From NCBI GenBank assembly GCA_947624005.1, contig CANQHV010000006.1:1-64000 (forward strand): a stretch of DNA of 64,000 bases. Direction: 5' to 3'. A program made the translations under genes and the position numbers. This document shows positions 8,887 through 17,600 of the stretch, one piece after another; within the stretch, counting starts at the first letter, position 1; every line of letters starts with the position of its first letter. The notes below the pieces were generated by a model. That model saw only the letters and a program-made list of their open reading frames with translations, did not search any database and was not told where the DNA came from. Source of the stretch: an uncultured Clostridia bacterium (GTDB taxonomy: Bacteria > Bacillota > Clostridia > Christensenellales > Borkfalkiaceae).

Positions 8887-10923
8887 TTAACCGTTGTCGT
8901 CGTTACCGTCTGCGCGCGTATCTTCGGGCGCGTCTTGCGAGCCGTCCTCTTGCCCGCCGCTTTTCTGACCTCGGGCGAGGACCTGACGTTTAAGCTCTTC
9001 GTACTCCTTTGTCTTTTGCGGCTTTTTTTTGCGCGTAGCCTCGCGAAGCCCCGCATAAAATTCCTTTTTAAGCATCTTTTTTACTTCCGTCCACTCTTCG
9101 CGCACAAGCCGTCCGAGAACCTCGAACTCGTGTTCGAGGGCGTTGAAACCCTCTTCGGTGGTGAAGTCGTCGGCTTCGGTAAGAAGCCCGTATTCTTTGC
9201 GGACGGCTGTCAGCCGCGCTTGCAATACGTCTTTTATCTTTTTTGTTTCGTCCAGCTCTTTTCTGACTTCCGAAAGCTCCGCCGCCGCCTTTCCGTAGCC
9301 GCTTTCGCTTTCGACAAGGCGGACGTTTTTTTCGGAAAGTTGAGCTTCGTAGTAGGATTTAAGCCTATCCGTTTCGGCGTTCTTTTCCGCTTCGACGGCG
9401 GAAAGCCGCGCCACATACGCCGAATTGACCGACGAAAGCTCGCTTGCGTGCGCTTCGTTCAGGCGCGCAAACTGCTGTTCGTAATCGGCTTTCTGCGCGG
9501 CGAGCTTTTCTTCGGACTCGTAACGTATTTTCGCCGTTTCCTCTTCGTTTCGCTTTATCAGAGCGGACATATTTTCGTCCGCCTCGGTTTTAATGCGCGT
9601 AATCTCTTCTTCGTATTCGCCCTTTATGCGTTCGGCTTCCCGTTCGCACTCCTCGCGGACGCGTTCGAGTTCGCGCCTGTGCTCCTCTTCGGCAAGTCTG
9701 AACTCCTCTTCGAGGCGCGCTATTTCGCCTTTCAGCCCCTCTATGTCGTCGAGCAGGACTTTGCGCTCGTCTTCAAGCCTTGTAATTTGCCCTTTGAGTT
9801 CTTCGTTTTCCGCACGCGCGGCGTTTAAAAGGGGTATGTTTTTTTCGAGGTCCTTTATTCTTTCTTCGAGCGCGAGCATATACTCTTCCACGCCCTTGCC
9901 CGAACTTTCGATACGCTTTTTCAGTTCGTTTATTTTGCGGACAAGCTCTTTCTGCGCCTCTTCTTTAAGTCTTTGCTCCTCTTTTTCGTACTCGGCTTTA
10001 AGATAGTCTTCAAGCTTCAAGCCGTGTTCGTAGACAAGAAACGCAAGCGCAATCACGGGCGCGGACAGCTCGCGCATATCGTCGCCGAGCACGGGGTCGA
10101 ACGTTTCGACCGACCGTTCTACGGAATAGCCGTCCTTGTCGTAATTCGTTAAATATTCGTACAATAGCAACGCCTCGTGAAAGTTCTTGTTCATAAGGAG
10201 TACGTTGGTTTTGGTGATATTTCCCGATATCTTGTGCGACTGCGAAACCTCGGTCATAAGGGGCGTATTGAGATAGAACGACACGCTTTGTAAAATTTTG
10301 TCCATTCTTTCGAGCGCGCCCACGAACCGACGGTCGGCGGGCGCGGATACCACATCGTCCTGCTCGTCGATAAGTTTTATGCCGAAGTCGAGGCGGCGGG
10401 TCGCCGTCACCACGCTTTTTTTCGCCTCGTACTCGCCGCGGTATTCTTTATATGCGGCGTTTATCGCCTCGTACCTTACGCTGACGAAGCGTTGAATGTT
10501 GCCGAGCAAAAGGTATAAAAATCTGTTTTCGTATACGGCGTAATCGCTTTCCCTTTGGACGGTGTAAAGCTTGTCGGGGACTATTTCCTCTTCCTTTTGC
10601 TTGCGCGTTATAAGGTCGCTGTGTTTGGAGAGGTGCTGTACCGACTCCTTCGAAATTCTTTTTACTTTTTCGATGGGCTGAATTTCGCCCTCCGAACGGA
10701 TAAACTGCCTGCTTTCGTCTATCGCCCTGCCTATAAAAACAAGCCCGCGCTCGATTGCGTCAAGCCAATCCTCGTCCACGTTGCACACGTTGTGTATAAC
10801 GGTGAGTTTGGCGGGTTTGGGCGCGGCGACGACCGCGTCTATCATCTTCGAAACTGATTGGCTTTTTTCCACCGCGCCGAAAAAATTTCTGAATGCGCGG
10901 TAAAGTATATCGGATTCCGTCAT
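8887..10923 (-). CDS. DUF2357-like N-domain with long coiled coil
   Basis: This 678-residue protein sits between the two AAA genes. The N-terminal third contains DWLDAIERGL and, near residue 130, YAVYENRFLYLLL. That pattern resembles DUF2357 proteins, which are often encoded beside McrB-like ATPases; the match is mine and needs a profile search. From about 320 to 590 the sequence is almost all heptad-like and Glu/Lys/Arg-rich, a coiled coil of some 270 residues. The tail is basic, then acidic and disordered. I see no PD-(D/E)XK nuclease motif at the end where such partners often carry it. The start was moved to ATG at 10923, seven bases after GAGGGG; an in-frame TTG five codons earlier is less likely. 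It begins one base after copy B's stop, so the two are probably translationally coupled. Confidence 0.65.
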   Translation of the reverse strand: MTESDILYRAFRNFFGAVEKSQSVSKMIDAVVAAPKPAKLTVIHNVCNVDEDWLDAIERGLVFIGRAIDESRQFIRSEGEIQPIEKVKRISKESVQHLSKHSDLITRKQKEEEIVPDKLYTVQRESDYAVYENRFLYLLLGNIQRFVSVRYEAINAAYKEYRGEYEAKKSVVTATRRLDFGIKLIDEQDDVVSAPADRRFVGALERMDKILQSVSFYLNTPLMTEVSQSHKISGNITKTNVLLMNKNFHEALLLYEYLTNYDKDGYSVERSVETFDPVLGDDMRELSAPVIALAFLVYEHGLKLEDYLKAEYEKEEQRLKEEAQKELVRKINELKKRIESSGKGVEEYMLALEERIKDLEKNIPLLNAARAENEELKGQITRLEDERKVLLDDIEGLKGEIARLEEEFRLAEEEHRRELERVREECEREAERIKGEYEEEITRIKTEADENMSALIKRNEEETAKIRYESEEKLAAQKADYEQQFARLNEAHASELSSVNSAYVARLSAVEAEKNAETDRLKSYYEAQLSEKNVRLVESESGYGKAAAELSEVRKELDETKKIKDVLQARLTAVRKEYGLLTEADDFTTEEGFNALEHEFEVLGRLVREEWTEVKKMLKKEFYAGLREATRKKKPQKTKEYEELKRQVLARGQKSGGQEDGSQDAPEDTRADGNDDNG

Positions 10924-10924
10924 T

Positions 10925-12196
10925 TTATCCCCTCGCAAGCCGTCTTACCGCCGCAAGGCAACGGACCATTCTGTCTTTTCCGAAATATTCGTCGAACGTG
11001 TCGCAAAGGTCGTCCAAAGCCGACTTTCTGTAAGTCATATTCTGCGTGGCGAGCTTGCGCAATACCTTTTTTGAAAGTATATCGTCGAGCGCGTCAAGCT
11101 CGTCGCCGCCGCACGCGACGTATACGGGAACGTACGTCATAATCTGTTTCATTATGCGGTTGCCGAACGTTATATGGTAGTTGTCGGCGAGGAATTTGTC
11201 TATTTTTTTAAGGTTTTCGATTGTTATGCCCGACACCCTGTAATCCTCGGTCGCCTCGGCGGCAAGTTGTTTGAATCTGTGCGCCGTAACGGGCGCGCAC
11301 CTCGCGGCGGGGGCGGTAAAAGGTTCGGACTTGGAATCTATGTTTATAACCATCGCGCGGTCGTACACCTTATCGGAAATGGCAAACGTCGAGTCGTCGT
11401 TATTCGCCGTTCCCAAAAACCACATATTGTCGGGGAGTTTTATGCGCCCGTCCTTTATTTCGGCGGGGTCGTCGTCCCAATGGTCCGAAACGACGTCGAG
11501 ATAGCGCGAATCGGGGTTGGGGATTTCGAGAAGCGACAAAAACTCGGCAAAGTAATACTCCACCCTCGCGATGTTCATTTCGTCGAGAATGGTGATATAT
11601 ATATCTTCCCTTTCGTTCGCCTCGTACATTTTCTGTAACAAAAGCGTTTCGTTGAACCGCTTTGTGAACTCGTTGTAATACCCGAGGAGGTCCGAACGGT
11701 CTTTCCACATAGGCTGTACGGGGATAACCGTAGAAGGGTTTTTCAGAAATTCGCCGAACGCGTACGCAAGCGAAGTTTTGCCCGTGCCCGACATACCCTG
11801 CAAAATAAGAATATGCGAAACGGCAAGCCCCGCGACGAACTCGCGTATTACGTCGATATTGTAATACAGCCTTAATTTGCCCGCGGCGAAATTGCGGAAG
11901 TCCTCGCAGAATTCCGCAAGCCCGATTTCCTCGATAAATTGCGTGCGCGGGCGGGCGGGCAGGTCTTCGTCGAGCTGTTTCAACATACTGAACCGCGAAC
12001 CCTCGGGCACGTTATCTTCCCCCGACTTCCCGTCCTTTCTGTCCACTCTGCGCACAAAGGACGAAAAGCGGTATTCGTTTATCATTACCGTAACGATTAT
12101 CGCCAAAAGCAACAGCACTATCGCGGCAATGTAAATTACTATAAACAAGGGGGAAGTAAGCGTGTCCCAAACGCTTTGCAACGATAAAAGCCTCAT
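10925..12196 (-). CDS. Membrane-anchored McrB-like AAA+ ATPase (copy B)
   Basis: This 423-residue protein has a single membrane helix (about 15-39) followed by a cytoplasmic AAA+ domain. Walker A GMSGTGKTS is at about 134-142, Walker B ITILDEMNIARVEYYF near 201, sensor GTANNDD, and the DKVYDRAMV region. The C-terminal helical part includes FGNRIMKQI and GGDELDALDD. It matches copy A almost throughout the ATPase core, for example in PVQPMWKDRSDLLGY. The N-terminus differs, with one helix rather than two. The ATG overlaps the TGA of the pseudo-GH3/AAA gene (ATGA), so the two are translationally coupled. The pair could form a mixed ring in the membrane. Confidence 0.85.
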   Translation of the reverse strand: MRLLSLQSVWDTLTSPLFIVIYIAAIVLLLLAIIVTVMINEYRFSSFVRRVDRKDGKSGEDNVPEGSRFSMLKQLDEDLPARPRTQFIEEIGLAEFCEDFRNFAAGKLRLYYNIDVIREFVAGLAVSHILILQGMSGTGKTSLAYAFGEFLKNPSTVIPVQPMWKDRSDLLGYYNEFTKRFNETLLLQKMYEANEREDIYITILDEMNIARVEYYFAEFLSLLEIPNPDSRYLDVVSDHWDDDPAEIKDGRIKLPDNMWFLGTANNDDSTFAISDKVYDRAMVINIDSKSEPFTAPAARCAPVTAHRFKQLAAEATEDYRVSGITIENLKKIDKFLADNYHITFGNRIMKQIMTYVPVYVACGGDELDALDDILSKKVLRKLATQNMTYRKSALDDLCDTFDEYFGKDRMVRCLAAVRRLARG

Positions 12197-15100
12197 TCGC
12201 CCTCGCCCCCCTTTATAATCGCCGCGGTGTTTTTAAGCATATCGTCGCCGAAAATTTCGTGAATTACTTCGGGAAGATTTCCGCTCGTATATTTATTCCA
12301 CACCGCCGTAAGCCACGCGAGCAGTTCCGTGCAAACGGCGCTGTCGAGCGCGTCTACGCCGTCGTCGCCGAACGCGGCAATAACCGACGAATGCGTTTCG
12401 AGCTTTACCCACAGACGGTTGCCTATATGCGCATTTCTGCACCTTTCGTCCAGCGCGTCCACCTTTTTCCACAGGTCTTCGTCGAGCGGATACATATCGC
12501 GCACGGGTTTGAGCATCGCGTCCATTCTTTCGTAACCTACGGTCTGCAATACCGTTTTACGCGCCGCCGGCTCGCACTCGCCGCAGACGGGCGACACAAC
12601 CGCCGCCACTTCCGCTATCTGAACGGGGATATCGTATATATCTTCGTCGTCGAGTTCGGCGACTATAAGAATATTTTCGGGCAGAGAAATTTCTTTTCCG
12701 CCCGCGGTGGGCAGAGCCTCGACCCTTCTCGAAAGTACGTCCGCAAAGGGCGAAAACAGCGCGCCGAGCGAACTCTTTTTTATATGGCGTATTATTACCG
12801 TATGCAAATACGCCGTTTCGCGCCTTGCGGTGACAATCGCGTCGCTTAAATTGGTGGGATAGCTTGCGTTGCCGCCCTGCCGCCACTGCATAAACATATC
12901 GATATATCTTTCGTAACTTTCGGCGTTGTCGATATACGCGCTTTTGCCGAAGTACTCGGCAACCGCCGCCGCAAGCGCCGCGCCGCCGCCCGAGGGCATT
13001 ATGATAAGGCGCGAAGAAAATATCGCCGCGATATAGTTTTTAAGCGACTGCTCTTCGGTCGGAAGCCCCCTTTCCGAAAGGAACTTAGTCAAATCCGTCA
13101 AAAGCCGCGTAAAATTAAGCTGTTTATCGTAAAACTGTACGCTTTCGCGAACGGGCGCGCTTTCGTCCTCGCGCGCCTCTTCGGCTTTTTTGCGCCTCGC
13201 CTCTTCGGCGACCGCAAACGCCTTTTCGAACTCGGCGTCGGAGGTTGTTTTGCCCTCTTTTTCACGTTCGAAATAATACTTATCCCAACGGTTTTTACCC
13301 GTCCGCGTGCGCCAGAGCTGATATTCTATAAGTGCGGCTACCACCGCCGATACGGGCACGCCCACGGCAAAGCATGTGACTATTCTCAACGCGATTTCTT
13401 CCGCCACGCCGCCGTTATGGGTGAGCAGTATGCCGCCCAAAACAAAGCATACGGCAATGAGTACGGGCGTAACCGCAAGCGCGAGCACGCGCATACGCAT
13501 AAGCCGCTTTCTGTTAAGACTGCCGAGGAGGGGCACAAGCGCGAGCGTCGCCACGGCTATGACGTACAGCGACCACTCGACCGTAATTTCGTCCGCGGAG
13601 GACAGAAGAATGTAATCGAGCGCGTAAGAAAGTATAGCTATCGAAACCATTAAAAAGAACACGAGAGCGATTAACGGCATTGCGTAAATCGCCGCGGTTT
13701 TCGCCTTTTTTACGTTTTCGGGCAGGTCGGACGAGGCGCGGCTTATTCTGTCCGCGCGTTGCACTTCGGCTTTATCGTCCACGTCGCCGTCGGGGAAATA
13801 ATCGGACAACGTTTCGTCGGTGGGTTCGCGTTTCACGCCCGCCGCTTTCACTTTGCCCGTAAGGAAAATATCCTGCACGGACGAGCCGATATATACCGTA
13901 TACTCGCCCTCTTCGACGTCGTCGGAATAAAGGCGGGGATTATAGCTTTCGAAAACGCCTCGGTTCAAAGGCAGTGTGATTTTTACGCTTTCGCCCGCCT
14001 TTAAAAATACTTTCGTCAAGCCGCGGAGTTGCTTTTTTGGCGCGACGCGGGTTTTCGAGGGCGCGCCGACGTAGAGCTGAACCACCTCGAACCCGTCCCT
14101 TTTCGAAACGTTTGTAAGCTTGAATTGCGCCCCGTCCTCGGAAATAACGAGGTCGGAATAGGAAAATTCCGCGTAACTCAAACCGAACCCGAACGGATAG
14201 CGCACTTTTACGCCCTGCGTGTCGTAACGGCGATATCCGCAAAAACCGCCTATTCTGAACGCGCCCGCGTCCCTGTCGGCGCGCAGACTGCGGAAATAGC
14301 CGTCGCCGCCGTCGAAAGACGTGCGCGAAAGTCTGCCCGAGGGGTCGATATCGCCGCACAGCACGCGCCCCAAGGCTTCGCCCGCATAGGGTCCGTCGTC
14401 GGGCGCGAGAATAAGCGCGTTGACGTAGCCGTCGAAACTCATATCCACGGGCAGGTCGCCGAGAACCACGCCTATTACCTTTTTCCCGCCCTTTTTAAGC
14501 GCGTCCAAAAGTGCTATTCTGTTGGGCGGCAAAGCGAGTTCGCGCCCCGTCGCGTCGGGGGTCAGAAATACTATAACCGCGTCCGCTTCGACGGTTGCGC
14601 GCAAAGCCGTGGGCAAAAGCGAATCGCTCCTCGCGCGCGTGCGCTCGAAGCCTTTCGCCTCGCCGACGACGCGGTATTTGCTTTTAATGAGTTCGCAATT
14701 TGAGTATGCGTCGCCGAGGACGGCTATTTTCACGCCCTCTTTCAAGGGCAGAATACCGTCGTTTTTCAAAAGCGTTACGCTTTCTTCGGCGGTACGTCTG
14801 CACCAGGGCATATCCTGCGCAAAACCGCCCGTAACGTCGGCTTGCGCTTCCGTTCCGTACGCGTACGCTTCCGAAGCGCCGCCCGAATTTTCGAGCGCAA
14901 GCGCAAAATCTATTATTTCGTCTAAAATTCCGTCGAGTTTTTCTTCGGTTATCGCGCTGCCGTCGCTTACCGAATCTTCGATTTCCCTGTGCGCGATACT
15001 GCCCTCGGCTTCGTACTGTTTAAGTTGGGAATACCGCCTTGCCGCCCTTTCGAGGGGCAAAGCGCAACCGCCGAGAGTTATTCTGCCCGTCAGCAAAGAC

Positions 15101-15738
15101 ACCGCGTCGGGCGAGGGCGTACTGCCGTCGCCGACTATGAAAGCGTCGCCGAAAAGCCCGTTTTGCGCCTCGTTGAAAACCGAGCGGTTTACCGCGTAAT
15201 ATCCCCTACCCTCGCGCGAGGGGTCCAAAAACACCGCGTCGCACGGGGTTTTGCTTACTGCGAGCAAAAAGGGCTTGACGAACAGTTCGCGCACGGCGGA
15301 AATGTTTTCCGCACGGTCGAGAAAAGCCGCGTCCTTTACGTCGGCGGAGGGTCGGTAAAGCCCCGAAGCCCCGCCCGCGTTTTTAACGCCGCGCAGAATT
15401 TCCGCGCCCGTTTCGCCGTTTAAAAAGGGGTCTTCCGAAAGCCCCGCTTCGTACGGGTTGACCGCGGTTTTTAAGTCGGGCGTAAGGAAAAGCCTGCTCC
15501 CGTTCTCCGCTCCCATTTTTACGAGTTCTTCGGTCATGCGCCCTATAAGCGCGGGATTGAACGAACGCGCCGCGCCGCCGTACGAAACGCCGAAAGCCTT
15601 GCCCAATTCTTCAAGGCTCGCCTTTTTTACGGGGGGAATGCCCGCGTCCTCGAAAGGCTGTTCTTCGAGCGCGGAAGAGATGACGGCTATTTTTTGAAGT
15701 GTATTGAGTTTTTGTATTATATCGCTATGTTTCAACAT
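12193..15738 (-). CDS. Degenerate GH3-like / four-helix membrane / pseudo-AAA fusion
   Basis: This 1,181-residue protein has three parts. Residues 1 to about 640 follow glycoside hydrolase family 3: a barrel-like part with GLSEDPFLNGE, the linker WCRRTAEESVTLLKNDGILPL, an alpha/beta sandwich ending YPFGFGLSYAEF, and a fibronectin-like end. The barrel's usual Lys-His pair is missing and the SDW nucleophile region reads VGDGS, so activity is doubtful. Four membrane helices follow at about 685-805. Residues from about 865 align with the neighbouring AAA proteins: RLIIMPSGGGAAL stands where RILIIQGMSGTGKTS should be, LPENILIVAELDDED matches the sensor region, and IGNRLWVKLE with GDDGVDALDSA matches the C-terminal lid. 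Walker A Lys and Walker B acids are lost. With no signal peptide and four helices, both ends should be cytoplasmic. The start overlaps the upstream gene by 14 bases. Confidence 0.8.
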   Translation of the reverse strand: MLKHSDIIQKLNTLQKIAVISSALEEQPFEDAGIPPVKKASLEELGKAFGVSYGGAARSFNPALIGRMTEELVKMGAENGSRLFLTPDLKTAVNPYEAGLSEDPFLNGETGAEILRGVKNAGGASGLYRPSADVKDAAFLDRAENISAVRELFVKPFLLAVSKTPCDAVFLDPSREGRGYYAVNRSVFNEAQNGLFGDAFIVGDGSTPSPDAVSLLTGRITLGGCALPLERAARRYSQLKQYEAEGSIAHREIEDSVSDGSAITEEKLDGILDEIIDFALALENSGGASEAYAYGTEAQADVTGGFAQDMPWCRRTAEESVTLLKNDGILPLKEGVKIAVLGDAYSNCELIKSKYRVVGEAKGFERTRARSDSLLPTALRATVEADAVIVFLTPDATGRELALPPNRIALLDALKKGGKKVIGVVLGDLPVDMSFDGYVNALILAPDDGPYAGEALGRVLCGDIDPSGRLSRTSFDGGDGYFRSLRADRDAGAFRIGGFCGYRRYDTQGVKVRYPFGFGLSYAEFSYSDLVISEDGAQFKLTNVSKRDGFEVVQLYVGAPSKTRVAPKKQLRGLTKVFLKAGESVKITLPLNRGVFESYNPRLYSDDVEEGEYTVYIGSSVQDIFLTGKVKAAGVKREPTDETLSDYFPDGDVDDKAEVQRADRISRASSDLPENVKKAKTAAIYAMPLIALVFFLMVSIAILSYALDYILLSSADEITVEWSLYVIAVATLALVPLLGSLNRKRLMRMRVLALAVTPVLIAVCFVLGGILLTHNGGVAEEIALRIVTCFAVGVPVSAVVAALIEYQLWRTRTGKNRWDKYYFEREKEGKTTSDAEFEKAFAVAEEARRKKAEEAREDESAPVRESVQFYDKQLNFTRLLTDLTKFLSERGLPTEEQSLKNYIAAIFSSRLIIMPSGGGAALAAAVAEYFGKSAYIDNAESYERYIDMFMQWRQGGNASYPTNLSDAIVTARRETAYLHTVIIRHIKKSSLGALFSPFADVLSRRVEALPTAGGKEISLPENILIVAELDDEDIYDIPVQIAEVAAVVSPVCGECEPAARKTVLQTVGYERMDAMLKPVRDMYPLDEDLWKKVDALDERCRNAHIGNRLWVKLETHSSVIAAFGDDGVDALDSAVCTELLAWLTAVWNKYTSGNLPEVIHEIFGDDMLKNTAAIIKGGEGE

Positions 15739-16528
15739 TTTCCGTCACCGAAATAGAAGTATTCTCCGTTTGATTTTTTGCGGCTTTATCGAAAAACCCG
15801 AGCCGCCACGCCGCAAGCGCGGCGCAAAGCGTTACGCATATGACTGCCGCGACCGACAGCAACGCGAGCGCACGTTTGCGCTTTTTTACCGAACAAGCGG
15901 GTTTTCCGTTGAAGTAACGCCGCTCTTCTTCACCCCGCACGCCGTAACGCACCGTTACCCCGTCGCCGTCCACAATATATTCGTAAGGGTCGGACAGCGC
16001 GGCTTCGAGGGCGACTTCCAGATATGCGCAGTCCGCGCTTACCGCCGCATCCGCAACCGCGAACTCCGTTCCCCTTTCGGCGTTAAGCCCCCGCCTTTCG
16101 AGGGTGTATTCGGCTATGACTTTGCCGTTATCGTTCCTTTCCTTTACCGTAAAGCGCACGCCCGTCAGATACGCGTCGCTCCCGTTGTAAAAGCGCATAG
16201 CCGCGTGCGGTTTTTCGCCGCCGAACAGCACGTAACGCGCAAGATATACGGGAAATCCGCCGGGGTAGTCGAGCCGTTCGCCCAAAGGCTGGGTGCGCTT
16301 GCCGCGCCTTATTTCGATATTTTTCGCGGGTTTGAAACTTTCGCCGCCGCTTTTTTTGCGCTTTTTATCTTTCGCTTCCTTGCGGCGAGCCGCGCGTTCG
16401 GCTTTTTCGGCGCGCTTTTTTTCGGCGGCTTCCGCTTTTTCGGAAAGTCTGTTTTCTTTCAGTTTTTTCTTCTCCGCTTTGCGTGCGTCCACGCGCGCAC
16501 GCGAAGAGTTGCCGTAATAGTTTTTCAT
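15725..16528 (-). CDS. Lys/Ala-rich protein with beta domain and C-terminal membrane helix
   Basis: This 267-residue protein is of unknown family. The first 80 residues are Lys/Ala/Glu-rich and helical. Next comes a probable beta domain (about 95-210) with AAMRFYNGSDAYLTGVRFTV and a CAYLEVALEA strand, then a basic patch and one membrane helix (about 230-252) near the C-terminus. The order beta domain, basic patch, membrane helix resembles the gene upstream (16525-17235), so the two may be distant relatives. The start was set at ATG 16528, which overlaps the upstream TGA as ATGA; a 39-codon upstream extension is a reading-frame artefact. Its 3' end overlaps the pseudo-GH3/AAA gene by 14 bases. 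It is probably a small accessory subunit of the operon's membrane complex. Confidence 0.65.
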   Translation of the reverse strand: MKNYYGNSSRARVDARKAEKKKLKENRLSEKAEAAEKKRAEKAERAARRKEAKDKKRKKSGGESFKPAKNIEIRRGKRTQPLGERLDYPGGFPVYLARYVLFGGEKPHAAMRFYNGSDAYLTGVRFTVKERNDNGKVIAEYTLERRGLNAERGTEFAVADAAVSADCAYLEVALEAALSDPYEYIVDGDGVTVRYGVRGEEERRYFNGKPACSVKKRKRALALLSVAAVICVTLCAALAAWRLGFFDKAAKNQTENTSISVTENVET

Positions 16529-17235
16529 ACCGTCCCGCGTTCCTCTTCCGACGCGCCCCTTTGCAGCAGGAAGAACCCGCCGATAAAGATTGTCGCCGTA
16601 ATTAAAATTATTATAAGCGCACCGAAGCCCAGAACGGTAGCCCAACCGCCTACGGAAACGCCGTAGGTCATACTGAACCCGTCAAGACAGCGGAGCGTGA
16701 AAGTAAGACAAAGCCAAATTAAAAGGTCGCACAGCACGGCAAGGCACGCGCACAGCGCGCAAACCCACAAGACGTATTTCAAATTAAACGCCCGTCTGCG
16801 CATAGGCACAGGCGTATCGTCCACGCAAACAATCCGCAAAGTCACGTAATCGGTTTTCGCGGGCAAGGGAATATCCTTGGTGAATTTTCCGTTATCGAAT
16901 TTATCTTTGACGTGCAAAACTTCTATAACCGAGTTGTTTGCGCCGTACGCCGTGACTTCGTACTCGACGAAAGCCGAGTTCTTTTCCCACTCGCCGCGGA
17001 AGTAAAGCCCCTTGCCGTCGGAAATTACGCGGTAGCTTTTTATTACCTTGCGCGTAACCGCGTCGGGCATATATACCACGGTCTGTACGCCGCCCTCAGA
17101 AAAGCGGTCAACCGCTTTCACGCGGACGGGGTTTACCGAGGCGTAAATGCGGAAAATTATTTTGGGTATCACCCACGCCGAAAAGGCGAGAATGAACAAT
17201 ACCCCTATTACCAACCAAACAATCCAAAATGCCAT
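16525..17235 (-). CDS. Three-helix membrane protein, first gene of the AAA operon
   Basis: This 236-residue protein of no recognised family has an N-terminal helix (about 3-27), a soluble middle of about 120 residues with alternating strands (GLYFRGEWEKNSAFVEYEV and DYVTLRIVCVDD), and two C-terminal helices (about 152-178 and 195-225). The Arg/Lys distribution puts the middle domain inside or at the membrane face. It opens the eight-gene operon. The ATG lies only seven bases after a TAGAAT box that has a perfect TTGACA upstream, with no Shine-Dalgarno, so the mRNA is predicted to be leaderless. Starting at the N-terminal helix supports this start. Confidence 0.65.
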   Translation of the reverse strand: MAFWIVWLVIGVLFILAFSAWVIPKIIFRIYASVNPVRVKAVDRFSEGGVQTVVYMPDAVTRKVIKSYRVISDGKGLYFRGEWEKNSAFVEYEVTAYGANNSVIEVLHVKDKFDNGKFTKDIPLPAKTDYVTLRIVCVDDTPVPMRRRAFNLKYVLWVCALCACLAVLCDLLIWLCLTFTLRCLDGFSMTYGVSVGGWATVLGFGALIIILITATIFIGGFFLLQRGASEEERGTV

Positions 17236-17241
17236 ATTAAT

Positions 17242-17271
17242 ATTCTAACACGGATACGCGTATATTGTCAA
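17242..17271 (-). promoter_or_regulatory. Promoter of the AAA/MBG operon
   Basis: On the minus strand TTGACA (17266-17271), an 18-nt spacer and TAGAAT (17242-17247) are followed after six bases by the ATG of the first gene. Transcription should start at or next to the A of ATG. This is the only clear promoter upstream of the eight genes. Confidence 0.7.
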
Positions 17272-17363
17272 GTTTTCTTTTTTTGGCATTATTATAATAG
17301 ATATAGTAATCGGTCAAAACGACAAGGCGCGCCGCAAATGTTGAAAAATGTCTGTTTTACACC

Positions 17364-17408
17364 AAAAAAACGCGGGGGCGGCGGGCGCAGTCCGCGCCCG
17401 CCGCCCCC
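17364..17408 (-). terminator. Terminator, GC-rich 15-bp stem
   Basis: The stem 17374-17388 with 17394-17408 has a 5-nt loop. Read on the minus strand it is followed by GCGTTTTTTT. It is the second of two hairpins behind the collagen-like gene and insulates it from the AAA operon. Confidence 0.8.
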
Positions 17409-17502
17409 CGCCGCTTTAAGACCTTTTTCTTTTCAGACCGCCATACGCCGCCCCGCGGCGATGCCGCCCGCGCATTTTTATTGCCGCTTTCAAACGCAAA
17501 AC

Positions 17503-17530
17503 AAGCCCGCGGGGCGAACCCCGCGGGCTT
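17503..17530 (-). terminator. Terminator of the collagen-like gene
   Basis: A 12-bp stem (17503-17514 with 17519-17530) and a CGAA loop lie just past the collagen-like stop codon. The minus-strand side continues TTGTTTTG and the plus-strand side TTGATTTT. Confidence 0.7.
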
Positions 17531-17600
17531 TTGATTTTAAAACGCCGTCCGTCGTTCGGACGTATACAGCATACGCGAATCGGCTTGCCGCCGCGCGCGG

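Larger units (their letters stand above)
17236..17600. other. 365-base intergenic region
   Basis: It holds the AAA-operon promoter (17242-17271) and two terminators (17364-17408 and 17503-17530). Between them is only low-complexity GC-rich sequence. I see no gene. Confidence 0.6.

Noticed and set aside
7405..12196. Classical McrBC restriction system
   Set aside because: No McrC-type nuclease, no DNA-recognition domain and no methyltransferase are present. Both ATPases carry membrane anchors.
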